Shown piece after piece: positions 18,019-26,292 of a stretch of DNA of 64,000 bases; position 1 is the first letter of the stretch, and the number at the start of each line of letters is the position of its first letter. The notes below the pieces were generated by a model that ran no database searches, was not told the DNA's origin, and was given only the letters and a program-made list of their open reading frames with translations. This stretch comes from Stenotrophomonas rhizophila (GTDB taxonomy: Bacteria; Pseudomonadota; Gammaproteobacteria; Xanthomonadales; Xanthomonadaceae), in NCBI RefSeq assembly GCF_000661955.1, contig NZ_CP007597.1, forward strand, positions 3,979,728-4,043,727, given 5' to 3'. The position numbers and the translations under genes are program-made.

Positions 18019-18861
18019 GTGCCCCATTACACCGGCCCCCTGCTGACCCGCCCGCTTGCCGAAGCCCTCACCCGCGCCCGCGACAGCGGCGCAACCGAAT
18101 GGACCGGCTCGCTCGACCTGGGCCTGTCCACCGGCACCGCCACGCTGGCCGCCGACCATTGGCTGTGGAAGGGCGAGCGCTACGACTACCCGGGCAAGAC
18201 CAAGGACCGCACCCTGTACTACTGGGACGGCGAAGAATTCCTCGCGGTGTCGCGCTTCGGCTCGGCGCTGATCAAGCTGGTGCCCACCGAGTGGGATGCC
18301 CCCACCTTCGAAATCGACGGCATCAAGATGCTGCCCAGCGCGCAGGTGTCGCCGTTTGAAGATGCGCGGCGCAAGGTGGCGCTGATTGCCCCGGCCGGCA
18401 AGTTCGTGCTGGATACGTGCGGCGGGCTCGGCTACTTCGCGGCGTGCTGCCTGGAAGGTGGTGTTACCCGTATCCAGTCGTTCGAGAAGAACCCGGACGT
18501 CCTGTGGCTGCGCACGCTTAACCCGTGGTCGCCCGACCCGGAGGCGGCCAGCAGCGGCGGACGCCTGTCGCTGACCCATGCCGACGTGTCACAGGCCATT
18601 GAAGGGATCGAATCCAGCTCGGTAGACGCCATCCTGCACGACCCGCCGCGCTTCGGCATTGCCGGCGAGTTGTATTCGCAGGTGTTCTACGACCAGTTGG
18701 CGCGGGTGATCCGCAAGGGCGGGCGCATGTTCCACTACACCGGCGCGCCGAACAAACTCACCAGCGGCCGCGATGTGCCGCGCGAAGTGGCCAAGCGTCT
18801 GGAAAAGGCCGGCTTCAAGGCCGACCTGGCCATGGACGGCGTACTCGCGGTTCGCCGCTGA
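18019..18861 (+). CDS. SAM-dependent methyltransferase (COG2521-like)
   Basis: The 280-residue product has a Rossmann methyltransferase core in its second half: FVLDTCGGLGYFAACCLEGG is motif I, IQSFEKNPDV motif II, and ILHDPPRFG motif IV. The combination DTCxGLGY with HDPPRF is the mark of COG2521, annotated as predicted archaeal methyltransferases and found sporadically in bacteria. The substrate is unknown. The start is GTG 18019; no better start is in frame. Confidence 0.8.
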   Translation: MPHYTGPLLTRPLAEALTRARDSGATEWTGSLDLGLSTGTATLAADHWLWKGERYDYPGKTKDRTLYYWDGEEFLAVSRFGSALIKLVPTEWDAPTFEIDGIKMLPSAQVSPFEDARRKVALIAPAGKFVLDTCGGLGYFAACCLEGGVTRIQSFEKNPDVLWLRTLNPWSPDPEAASSGGRLSLTHADVSQAIEGIESSSVDAILHDPPRFGIAGELYSQVFYDQLARVIRKGGRMFHYTGAPNKLTSGRDVPREVAKRLEKAGFKADLAMDGVLAVRR

Positions 18862-18904
18862 CGTCGCCGCCCGTTTCCGGGCGACGGCGCGTGAGCGGGG
18901 TGCG

Positions 18905-19078
18905 TTAGTCCCCGCGCGGCAGCTTTGCCGCCCACATGTTGTCCACCAGGTTTGGATACGCCCGGCCGTTTTCTTCGGCCCGTTGCCGTGCGGCTTCTTT
19001 CTGTGCCGGCGACAACGGGCGCGAGGCCCCGCCATTGGGGTTGGGTTTCTTCCACGGCGGGGTGCGGGTCTGGCGCAT
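18905..19078 (-). CDS. Small basic hypothetical protein (57 residues)
   Basis: A 57-residue frame, starting MRQTRTPPWKKPNPNGG and containing LSPAQKEAARQRAEENGR, reads like a coding gene with a charged helix and a proline-rich head. It sits between the methyltransferase and the hydrolase. The function is unknown. Confidence 0.6.
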   Translation of the reverse strand: MRQTRTPPWKKPNPNGGASRPLSPAQKEAARQRAEENGRAYPNLVDNMWAAKLPRGD

Positions 19079-19098
19079 GGGCAGATGCTACCGCACCG

Positions 19099-19911
19099 TC
19101 ACTTGGCCAGGAACGCAACCAACGCCGCGTTGAACTGCTCGGCGTGGCTGGCATTGCAGCCGTGCGGCGCGTCCTTCAGCACCACCGCCTCGCTCCCGGC
19201 AATGGCCGCGTGGGTGCGCTTGCCCGAGCCCTCGTACGGCACCGTGCCATCGCTGTCGCCGTGCAGCACCAAGGTGGGCACAGTGACCTTCTTCAGGTCC
19301 TCGCGGAAGTCGGTGGTGCCGAAGGCCTTCATGCAGCCCAGCGCAGCGGTCTGGTCGGATTGCTTGCACAATGCGATGGCCTCCTGGCGCTGTGTTTCGC
19401 TGACCTTGAGCTCACCGTTGGCGCTGAAGAAGTCCTTGGTGAAGCCATCGAAGAAGGTATCGCGATCGCGCTCCAGGCCCTGCTTCATCTCATCGGCCTT
19501 GGCCGGGGTCAGCGGGCCTTCGGGATTGTTATCGGTCTTGAGCATGTACGGCGGCACGGCCGAGGCGAACACCACGCTGTGCAGGCGCTGCTCGCCGTGG
19601 CGGGCGATGTAGCGGGCCACTTCGCCGCCGCCCATCGAGAAGCCCACCAGCGTGACATCCCGCAGGTCGAGGTCGTTGATCACCCCGGCCAGATCGTCGG
19701 CCAGCGTGTCGTACTCGTAGCCGGCGGCCGGTTTGTCCGAACGCCCGAAGCCACGGCGGTCGTAGGCCACCACGCGATAGCCGGCGTCCTTCAGCACCGG
19801 CACCTGTGCCTTCCACGATTCGGCCGACAGCGGCCAACCGTGGATCAACACCACCGGGCGGCCGGTACCGCCGGTATCTTCAACGTGCAGGCGAACGCGG
19901 GAAGCAGTCAT
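19099..19911 (-). CDS. Alpha/beta hydrolase (non-haem chloroperoxidase-like)
   Basis: The 270-residue product has the oxyanion HGWPLSAESW, the nucleophile elbow GFSMGGGEVARY, an acid in LVLHGDSDGTVPY and the histidine in DAPHGCNASH. This is the pattern of cofactor-free chloroperoxidase/esterase-type hydrolases. ATG 19911 follows a GGAG. The true substrate is open. Confidence 0.88.
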   Translation of the reverse strand: MTASRVRLHVEDTGGTGRPVVLIHGWPLSAESWKAQVPVLKDAGYRVVAYDRRGFGRSDKPAAGYEYDTLADDLAGVINDLDLRDVTLVGFSMGGGEVARYIARHGEQRLHSVVFASAVPPYMLKTDNNPEGPLTPAKADEMKQGLERDRDTFFDGFTKDFFSANGELKVSETQRQEAIALCKQSDQTAALGCMKAFGTTDFREDLKKVTVPTLVLHGDSDGTVPYEGSGKRTHAAIAGSEAVVLKDAPHGCNASHAEQFNAALVAFLAK

Positions 19912-20142
19912 GGAAACTCCGTGTGTGGGCGGAAAGAGAGTGGCCGATGCTAGGCAGACGGCACCGCGCGGCCTGTGAAAAAATCCGCCGCAACGTCTAC
20001 GCCGCCTGCACAGCAGTGTGCGCATCGCCAGCGCACGGAGTACGGGAATGAATCGCACATCAACCGTAGGGCGCGTCATCCACTCCGGGTCAACCACGCC
20101 GCACACATGCGTGTCTCCTCCATCGTAGCGGCGCGGTCCATC

Positions 20143-20177
20143 GGCGCAGCTGTCTCAACCTGTGAGACAGCTGCGCC
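20143..20177. repeat. Perfect 15-bp inverted repeat
   Basis: The arms GGCGCAGCTGTCTCA and its exact complement are separated by five bases. There is no T-tract on either side, so it is not a typical intrinsic terminator. It may be an operator or an RNA hairpin. Confidence 0.8.
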
Positions 20178-20217
20178 GCATGCTGCATCACGTGCCACTC
20201 CACAGAGACCGGGACAG

Positions 20218-20493
20218 ATGGACCTTCGCCCGCTTTATCCCCGCGCCACCGCCCCAGCCGTGCTGGCCCTGCCGCGCGTTGCCTGCGGCGGCCTGGCGCG
20301 CACGTTGCTGCTGCACGGCGTGGGCGCACACCCCGCCTCGCGCGCCGCGTTGCGCAGGGCACTGCGCAGCAGCACGCAGCTCGGGACATGCCAGTGTTGC
20401 CCCGCGGCCCCGCGTTCGCACGGGTGTGCCGCTTCGCCGGCCGCCCGCAGCGCCGCGTGCACAGGTAAGGCGGCCTTGGTAGCCAGCGCCTGA
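20218..20493 (+). CDS. Doubtful 91-residue ORF
   Basis: The frame from ATG 20218 starts MDLRPLYPRATAPAVLALP and contains seven cysteines and many alanines and arginines. No family is recognised and the ribosome site is poor. It may be chance in GC-rich DNA. Confidence 0.25.
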   Translation: MDLRPLYPRATAPAVLALPRVACGGLARTLLLHGVGAHPASRAALRRALRSSTQLGTCQCCPAAPRSHGCAASPAARSAACTGKAALVASA

Positions 20494-20574
20494 GCGCACC
20501 GGTTTCGCACCCACCCAGCAGCCCCACATCCAAGCGCCCCGGGTCCTCGCGCCTGGCACGTTGCCGGCCCCATT

Positions 20575-20588
20575 ACTAATTACATAGT
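20575..20588. promoter_or_regulatory. Possible BlaI/MecI-type operator
   Basis: ACTAATTACATAGT is a partly palindromic AT-rich site resembling the ACTACA-TGTAGT operators of BlaI/MecI repressors. It lies 62 bases before the blaI-like start and is followed by TTGACA, so it may overlap the promoter. This would give autoregulation. Confidence 0.5.
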
Positions 20589-20650
20589 TGACATGCCGAG
20601 CGCGGCGGGCGCACGATCCGCTCATCAACTAAGAAACCAGTAGACAGCCC

Positions 20651-21037
20651 ATGGCCCGCCCCAGCTCGCCCACCCTGACCGACTCCGAGCGCCGCATCCT
20701 CGAAGTGCTGTGGAAGACCAAGGAAGCCTCCGTGCGCGAGGTGGCCGACGCACTGTCGAAGAAGAAGCCGGTGGCCTACACCACCGTGCTGACCATGTTC
20801 AAAGTGCTGGAAAAGAAGGGCCTGGTGACCTACCGCAGCGAAGGCCGCGCGTTCATCTACAGCGCCGCCATCAGCCGCAGCGAGGCCCGCCGCCAGGCCC
20901 TGGAAAACCTGCTCAAGTCGTTCTTCAACGACTCGCCCAGCGTGCTGGCCCAGCACCTCATCGACGAACACGACATGGACGCCGACGAACTGGCCGCCCT
21001 GCAGAAGCGTGTTGACGACGCGGGCACCCCGGGGTAA
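20651..21037 (+). CDS. BlaI/MecI/CopY-family repressor
   Basis: The 128-residue product is a penicillinase-repressor-type winged helix: LTDSERRILEVLWKTKEASV, then PVAYTTVLTMFKVLEKKGLV as the recognition region, and a C-terminal dimerisation helix. It is followed after five bases by an M56 peptidase gene, the standard BlaI-BlaR1 order. Repression should be relieved when the M56 protein cleaves it. Confidence 0.92.
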   Translation: MARPSSPTLTDSERRILEVLWKTKEASVREVADALSKKKPVAYTTVLTMFKVLEKKGLVTYRSEGRAFIYSAAISRSEARRQALENLLKSFFNDSPSVLAQHLIDEHDMDADELAALQKRVDDAGTPG

Positions 21038-21042
21038 TCAGC

Positions 21043-22596
21043 ATGAGCGCACACACCACCCACACCCTGTTGACCGTTGCCGTGCAGCACCTGTGGCATG
21101 CAGCGCTGTTGCTGGCGCTGGTGCTGCTGGTAGGGCAGCGCGCGCGGCTCAGCGCCGAGGCACGTTCGTGGCTGCTGTGCGGGGCCTTCGCACTGGCCGC
21201 GGTGTCGCCGCTGCTGGTGCTGCTGCCGCGCGAAGTGGTCACCGTAGCCGAGGCCGGGGTGGCCCTGCCCACTGCAGCACAGTCGACCCTACTGCCTGTA
21301 TCCGATGTGCCGGCCGCGCCAGCGTCACCCATTGCAACACTGGACGCTTTCGTACCCACCGCGCTGCAGGCATTGGCGATGATCTGGCTACTCGGCACGC
21401 TGTGGGGACTGCTGCGCCTGGCGCAGGGCATCTGGCAGGCACGGCGGCTGCACCGTGCTGCACGCCCTTCGCCCGCACTGGATGCCCTCTTGGGCCCGGC
21501 ACTGCCGCGCGGCAGCTGCGTTGCCCTGTCCGATGCGGTGGCCGGCCCGATGGTGGTGGGCCTGTTCGCACCGCGCATCCTGGTTCCACCGCATCTGGCC
21601 AGCACATTGTCGCCCCCGGCGCTGCGCGATCTGCTGCTGCATGAAGCCGCGCACGTGCAGCGCCGTGATCTCTGGGTAACCGCCCTGCAGCGCACCCTGC
21701 TGGCGGTGTATTGGTGGAGCCCGTGCCTGCGCATGCTGGGCAACCGGCTGGAACTGGCCCGCGAAATGGCCTGCGATGCCCGCGCCGCACACCGCTCCAG
21801 CAGTGGCCGCGACTACGCCGACTCGCTGCTGCGCGGTATCGCCGGCATGGTGCAGCAACGCCCACAGCGCGCCGCATTGGCGGTGGGCATGTCGGGCAGC
21901 CGCAGTGGGCTGACGCAGCGTGTGGACGGGCTGCTGCAGTTGCAGCGGGGGCAGGTGAGCTGGCGTACCCGGCTGCGCTGGAGCGCACTGTGCCTGGCCG
22001 CGCTGGCCACCCACGTGGGTGTCACCGTGGCGGCCACCCCGCGCCTGGGCACGCCGACCGTGGTGGCGCCCAACAGCGACACCGCCACACGCACCGCATC
22101 GGCACAGGCCGAACGCCTGCTCGACGCCGCTGCAGAAGGCGACCTCGCGCAGGTGCGGCAACTGGTGCAAGGCGGCGTCGCCGTGGATACCCAGCTTCCC
22201 GGTGACGGCACCGCGCTCATCGCCGCCGCGCGCCACGGGCAACTGGCCACGGTAGACGCGCTGCTCGCCCTGGGTGCCGCGCCGGACCTGGCCTCGCGTG
22301 GCGACGGCAACCCGCTGATCGCCGCCGCCCGCCGCGGCCACCTGCCCGTGGTGGAGCGGCTGGTGGGCGCCGGCGCCGACGTCAACCGGATCGTCGCCTA
22401 CGACGAGACCCCGCTGATCAACGCCGCCCGCTCCGGCGACGTGGATACCGTGGCCTACCTGGTCAACCACGGTGCCGACGTCAACCTGGGCGTGGTGGCC
22501 GACGCCGGGCAGTGGCGCTCGCCATTGAACCAGGCGCGCAACAGCCGCGTGCGCGACTACCTGATCCAACGCGGCGCTGTCACCGGCCGCCGCTGA
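21043..22596 (+). CDS. M56 (BlaR1-type) metallopeptidase with C-terminal ankyrin repeats
   Basis: The 517-residue product has several membrane helices in residues 10-130, a gluzincin HEAAHVQRRD motif near 204-208 with the third ligand expected in LAREMACDARAA, another helix near 310, and then four ankyrin repeats (about 355-510) such as DGTALIAAARHGQLATVDAL and YDETPLINAARSGDVDTVAY. Known BlaR1 proteins carry a penicillin-binding sensor at this end, so the ankyrin tail suggests a different input. It is in an operon with the upstream repressor and probably cleaves it. Confidence 0.87.
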   Translation: MSAHTTHTLLTVAVQHLWHAALLLALVLLVGQRARLSAEARSWLLCGAFALAAVSPLLVLLPREVVTVAEAGVALPTAAQSTLLPVSDVPAAPASPIATLDAFVPTALQALAMIWLLGTLWGLLRLAQGIWQARRLHRAARPSPALDALLGPALPRGSCVALSDAVAGPMVVGLFAPRILVPPHLASTLSPPALRDLLLHEAAHVQRRDLWVTALQRTLLAVYWWSPCLRMLGNRLELAREMACDARAAHRSSSGRDYADSLLRGIAGMVQQRPQRAALAVGMSGSRSGLTQRVDGLLQLQRGQVSWRTRLRWSALCLAALATHVGVTVAATPRLGTPTVVAPNSDTATRTASAQAERLLDAAAEGDLAQVRQLVQGGVAVDTQLPGDGTALIAAARHGQLATVDALLALGAAPDLASRGDGNPLIAAARRGHLPVVERLVGAGADVNRIVAYDETPLINAARSGDVDTVAYLVNHGADVNLGVVADAGQWRSPLNQARNSRVRDYLIQRGAVTGRR

Positions 22597-22741
22597 GCCC
22601 ACGCGCACACCGCGCGTAACCCGTCCCTGCAACAGCACCCCCACGTGGTGGCCACCCGGCCATCACCGGCCGACTGCGGCCTGCGTTTGGCAGCGCCGCA
22701 CGTCCGGTTTCCCGCCCGCACACCCCACCCCGAGGTTCCGC

Positions 22742-24301
22742 ATGGTTTCGATCCGTCGCGCTTCCCCTGCCGCCACCGTGCTGCCGCCCCGCCACATCCT
22801 GCTGCGTGGCGCACTCACCACCACGCTCTCACTGCTGCTGGCCCTGCCCGCCTTCGCCGCCGACCGCCACGACACCGCCATCGACAGCGCACTGACCGCC
22901 GGCCTGCGCCCCAGCGTGGTGCCCGCCAGCGATTCGCTGCCGCGCTGGTCGCTGCAGGCGCGCATGGCCCACTACCACGTGCCTGGTGTGGCCATTGCGG
23001 TGCTGCGTGACGGCAAGCTGGTGCACAGTGCCGGGTACGGCCTGCGCCAGGCCGGCAGCCGCGATGCCGTGAACGCGGACACGTTGTTCTCGGTCGGCTC
23101 GGTCAGCAAGGTCATCACCGCGGCCACCACGCTGCGGCTGGTGGCCAATGGCAGCCTCGCGCTGGACCAGGACATCACCACCTACCTGCGCAGCTGGAAG
23201 CTGGCGGCGACGCCCACCACCCCGACCCCGCAGGTGAGCCTGCGCATGCTGATGTCGCACACCGCCGGGCTGGGCGTGCACGGCTTTGCCGACTACCTGC
23301 CGGGCGAGCCGCTGCCCACGCTGCTGCAAACGCTGGACGGCATCGCCCCGGCCAAGAACAAACCGGTGCGCCTGATCCACGCACCCGGCGAGCGCGGCGA
23401 CTATTCCGGCGGCGGGGTGATGGTGGAACAGCAGGTGCTTGAAGATGCCAGCGGCCAGCCCCTGGATGCACTCGCCCGCGCGCAGGTGTTCGCACCGCTG
23501 CACATGCAGCGCAGCCGCTTCACCACCCCGCCGGATACCCTCGACAACATCGCCAAGGCCCACGACGGCGACGGCGCGCCCACCGCCCTGCCGCGCGGCT
23601 GGCAGACGTTCCCCGAAGCCGGTGCGTCGGGCCTGTGGACCAGCGCCAACGACCTGGCCGCCTTCGTGGCGGCGCTGACCAACAGCTATCGCGCGCCAGG
23701 CGGTTTCCTGCCGCAGCCGATCGCCATCGACATGATGACCGAGGTATCCCCGAGCTGGCATGGCCTGGGCCCGCGCCTGGACGGCAGCGGCGCCACCCGC
23801 ATCTTCCACCACGGCGGCTCCAACGACAGCTACCGCGCGTGGATCGAAGGCTATCTGGACAGCGGCGACGGCCTGGTCATCCTCACCAATGGCGAGAACG
23901 GTGCCGAGCTCACCACCGAGATCCGCAATGCCCTGTCCGACGCACTGGGCCGTGGTGTGAACCGGCCCGTGCGCCCCGTCGCGCTGGACCTGCGCGCACC
24001 CGCCTATGCCGACTACGCCGGCGTGTTCGAGCAGGACCGCAACGTGCCCATGGCGCACCGCCGCGCCTTGGCCGACATCTTCGACATTCCGGCATTGCAG
24101 GTGAAGGTGGCCAACGGACAGGTGCGCGTGGGCGTTGCCGGGCGGCCGCAGGACGGGCAAGTACTGCCGCTTGCCCCCAATCGCTTCGTGTCACCGGATA
24201 TCGACGGACTGCAGATCGAGTTCCACCGCGATGCGTGGGGCAAGGTCAACGCCTTGAGCGTGGTGCATGGCGAGGCGCGCGCGTACTACGTGCGCAAGTG
24301 A
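22742..24301 (+). CDS. Serine hydrolase, beta-lactamase class C / esterase family
   Basis: The 519-residue product has a signal peptide ending at LPAFAAD and a beta-lactamase-type domain: SVGSVSKV contains the nucleophile SxxK, YSGGG takes the place of the YxN motif, and HHGGSNDSY stands for the KTG/HxG motif. A C-terminal domain of about 110 residues follows. It is the third gene after blaI and the M56 gene, so it is a plausible regulated target. It may be a peptidase or esterase rather than a lactamase. GAGG precedes ATG 22742. Confidence 0.85.
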   Translation: MVSIRRASPAATVLPPRHILLRGALTTTLSLLLALPAFAADRHDTAIDSALTAGLRPSVVPASDSLPRWSLQARMAHYHVPGVAIAVLRDGKLVHSAGYGLRQAGSRDAVNADTLFSVGSVSKVITAATTLRLVANGSLALDQDITTYLRSWKLAATPTTPTPQVSLRMLMSHTAGLGVHGFADYLPGEPLPTLLQTLDGIAPAKNKPVRLIHAPGERGDYSGGGVMVEQQVLEDASGQPLDALARAQVFAPLHMQRSRFTTPPDTLDNIAKAHDGDGAPTALPRGWQTFPEAGASGLWTSANDLAAFVAALTNSYRAPGGFLPQPIAIDMMTEVSPSWHGLGPRLDGSGATRIFHHGGSNDSYRAWIEGYLDSGDGLVILTNGENGAELTTEIRNALSDALGRGVNRPVRPVALDLRAPAYADYAGVFEQDRNVPMAHRRALADIFDIPALQVKVANGQVRVGVAGRPQDGQVLPLAPNRFVSPDIDGLQIEFHRDAWGKVNALSVVHGEARAYYVRK

Positions 24302-24310
24302 CAGCGGCAC

Positions 24311-24337
24311 GCGCTGCAACGCCAGACGTTGCAGCGC
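24311..24337. terminator. Hairpin between convergent genes
   Basis: GCGCTGCAACG and its exact complement flank a five-base loop between the serine hydrolase and the convergent membrane protein gene. There is no T-run, but the position suits a bidirectional terminator. Confidence 0.6.
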
Positions 24338-24352
24338 GCCGGCCGTGACCGC

Positions 24353-25393
24353 TCAGGCCAGCGCCGCCGAATGCCGCAGCCGCACGCGGTGGTCGCCCAG
24401 CACCGCATAACGCACCGTGAGCGGTGCGCCGGGAACAAGCGCGGTCTGCAGCGCACTGGCCTTGCCGGCCGTGTCCAGAAGATGCCAATGCCCGCCCAGC
24501 CGCGCGAACAGCGCATGCTCAACCCCTTGGCGACCATCGTTGCGGCGCGCCCACATCAGCTCCTGCACGGGTCCGCTGACGGTATGGCGGCGCAACTGCC
24601 CGCGCTGTAGCCACAGCCGCGCCACCGGGGCCCACAGACCCAGCAGCCACAGCAGTGCAACGCCCACGCCGGCCCACAGCCACACGCGGACACCCGCGCC
24701 GACGGCAGGCGCTGCGGCCAGCACGGCGATGCCCAGCAGCGCCGCACCACACAGCCAAGCCGCTGCACGCAGCGCCGCCACCGGACGGGTGCAGAGGTCG
24801 CGCCAATCCTGTGCGTCCATCGGTGCGGGCGCATCGGCCACCGCTGCCATGCCGGGGTAATCCACCTGCAGCAGGTGACCGGGATGCGCCGCGCTCCATA
24901 CCAGGCGCAGCGGCGTGCCCGGTGCGGGGCCCAACACGTGCTGCGGCACGAAGCCGGACAGCGCGTCGGTCCCGGGCGATTCCTCCAGCACCAGGTGGCG
25001 GTAGTCGCCCAGCACGTAGCTGCGTGGCGCCCGCGCAAAGCGTGCCTGCTGCGGCAGGATCTCGGCGGACTGCAGCGCACCCTCCATCACCGCCACCTCG
25101 GAAGATGCCAGTGCCTCGCGCAGCCACACCGGGCGACGCTGCCGCACCAGTGCCGCCGCGACGATGCCAGCCAACCCCACCACCGCTGCCAGAATCATCG
25201 GCACCCAGGTGGGCGCTGCATGCGCGCGATGCAGGCCCAGCCATCCGAAGTAGGCGGTGATCGCAACAGCCAGGCAGACGGCAATCAACAGCCACAGATT
25301 GCCGGTGGCGCGTTGGCGGGTGAGGTCGGCCTGCAAGCGGGAGCGGAGGTCGGCGGGCATCGCGATGAGGGTGCGCGGGGAAGGTGGGGACAT
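24353..25393 (-). CDS. Membrane protein, unknown
   Basis: The 346-residue product has two helix pairs (about 32-90 and 215-265) around soluble segments, with no catalytic motif. The second soluble part (VRYAVLGDHRVRLRHSAALA at the end) looks beta-rich. The start at 25393 lacks a strong ribosome site; MPADLR at 25360 is an alternative. The next gene is divergent. Confidence 0.65.
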   Translation of the reverse strand: MSPPSPRTLIAMPADLRSRLQADLTRQRATGNLWLLIAVCLAVAITAYFGWLGLHRAHAAPTWVPMILAAVVGLAGIVAAALVRQRRPVWLREALASSEVAVMEGALQSAEILPQQARFARAPRSYVLGDYRHLVLEESPGTDALSGFVPQHVLGPAPGTPLRLVWSAAHPGHLLQVDYPGMAAVADAPAPMDAQDWRDLCTRPVAALRAAAWLCGAALLGIAVLAAAPAVGAGVRVWLWAGVGVALLWLLGLWAPVARLWLQRGQLRRHTVSGPVQELMWARRNDGRQGVEHALFARLGGHWHLLDTAGKASALQTALVPGAPLTVRYAVLGDHRVRLRHSAALA

Positions 25394-25546
25394 CCGTGAT
25401 CTCGGTAGCGGTGCGTCTACTGGTGACGCGACCGTTGATTATGACCCAAGCAGTTGGCGCAGCCGGCTCAGGGAACTTTTCACTAAAGAAATCACACTTC
25501 CCGCCGTTACGTCCGGTGACGCAGAGCTTCTCGACCAGGAGCAGCA

Positions 25547-25768
25547 ATGAGCAAGGAATACGCAACCCGGAACGACCTTGTCACGGTCAACCTAATTCGG
25601 TTGCCCAACACATTCCAGACCGCGGCTGCATTGCACGGTGCCGCTGAAGACGCATGGGTCTCGCCCATTCAGCGCTCGCCTTTGGGTCTGGGACCGCTTC
25701 GTCTGCTGCCAGACACGCGTGTGGTGGTGGTGACTACCTGCATCCACGCATCAGCGGTGTTGCAATGA
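25547..25768 (+). CDS. Hypothetical protein (73 residues), first gene of an accessory block
   Basis: The frame starts MSKEYATRNDLVTVNLIRLP after a strong AGGAG five bases upstream, so translation initiation is credible. No family is recognised. Its TGA stop overlaps the next ATG as ATGA, suggesting translational coupling. It could also be the head of a gene broken by a frameshift in the GTGGTGGTGGTG run at about 25719. Confidence 0.5.
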   Translation: MSKEYATRNDLVTVNLIRLPNTFQTAAALHGAAEDAWVSPIQRSPLGLGPLRLLPDTRVVVVTTCIHASAVLQ

Positions 25769-26211
25769 TTCCGCAGGCTACAACGCGCATCGTGTCATTG
25801 GCGCGGCTCGTGCCGGCTTCTACGCACAAGCCGCAGAATAAGATTGACCTTCCACCCCAAACTGCTCAGTACGCTCTGCAAGGGGACATCCAAACTACCG
25901 AGCGGGTGGCCGACAGCATCTTAGGCACCAACTGCACACCCTCCGAGCCGACAATCCATGTCGGGCCGCTCCGCGTAGCGGAGTGTGTGGCGCGACCGGA
26001 TTTTGCTGCGCTCTCGCGCGACGTCGCGCGATTCATAGCTGCCAGTGATCGGCTGCCCGATGCCTGCACCCAGCGGTTCGCGCTGGTGGAGGACCACATC
26101 GCCGATGCGCGCCAGCGCAGCGCCGCGTTCTTTAACCAAAAAAACCGCGTGAGTGAGGTACTTAGCCCTAGCGCCCAGCCGACGGCATTGCCTGAGGCGC
26201 TGGAAGTGTAG
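25765..26211 (+). CDS. Hypothetical protein (148 residues)
   Basis: The frame from ATG 25765 starts MIPQATTRIVSLARLVPAST and includes an alpha-helical stretch DFAALSRDVARFIAASDRL. It has no own ribosome site and relies on the ATGA overlap with the preceding frame. An in-frame ATG at 25654 would lengthen it by 37 residues. No family is recognised. Confidence 0.5.
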   Translation: MIPQATTRIVSLARLVPASTHKPQNKIDLPPQTAQYALQGDIQTTERVADSILGTNCTPSEPTIHVGPLRVAECVARPDFAALSRDVARFIAASDRLPDACTQRFALVEDHIADARQRSAAFFNQKNRVSEVLSPSAQPTALPEALEV

Positions 26212-26292
26212 TCTTGCCCGTGTGAGCAGGAATGGATGACCCGCCGCAAGGCGCACGTTCTCGCAACGATCTGAACAGGAAAAGGATTTCGA

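Larger units (their letters stand above)
19912..20650. other. Long intergenic region upstream of blaI
   Basis: About 740 bases without a firm gene. It holds a perfect 15-base-pair hairpin at 20143-20177, a doubtful 91-residue frame at 20218-20493 and a BlaI-like operator at 20575-20588, each listed separately. The left end probably contains the hydrolase promoter. Confidence 0.5.

Noticed and set aside
19975..20493. 172-residue frame upstream of blaI
   Set aside because: It spans the perfect hairpin and has poor composition; only the part from 20218 is kept, as doubtful.
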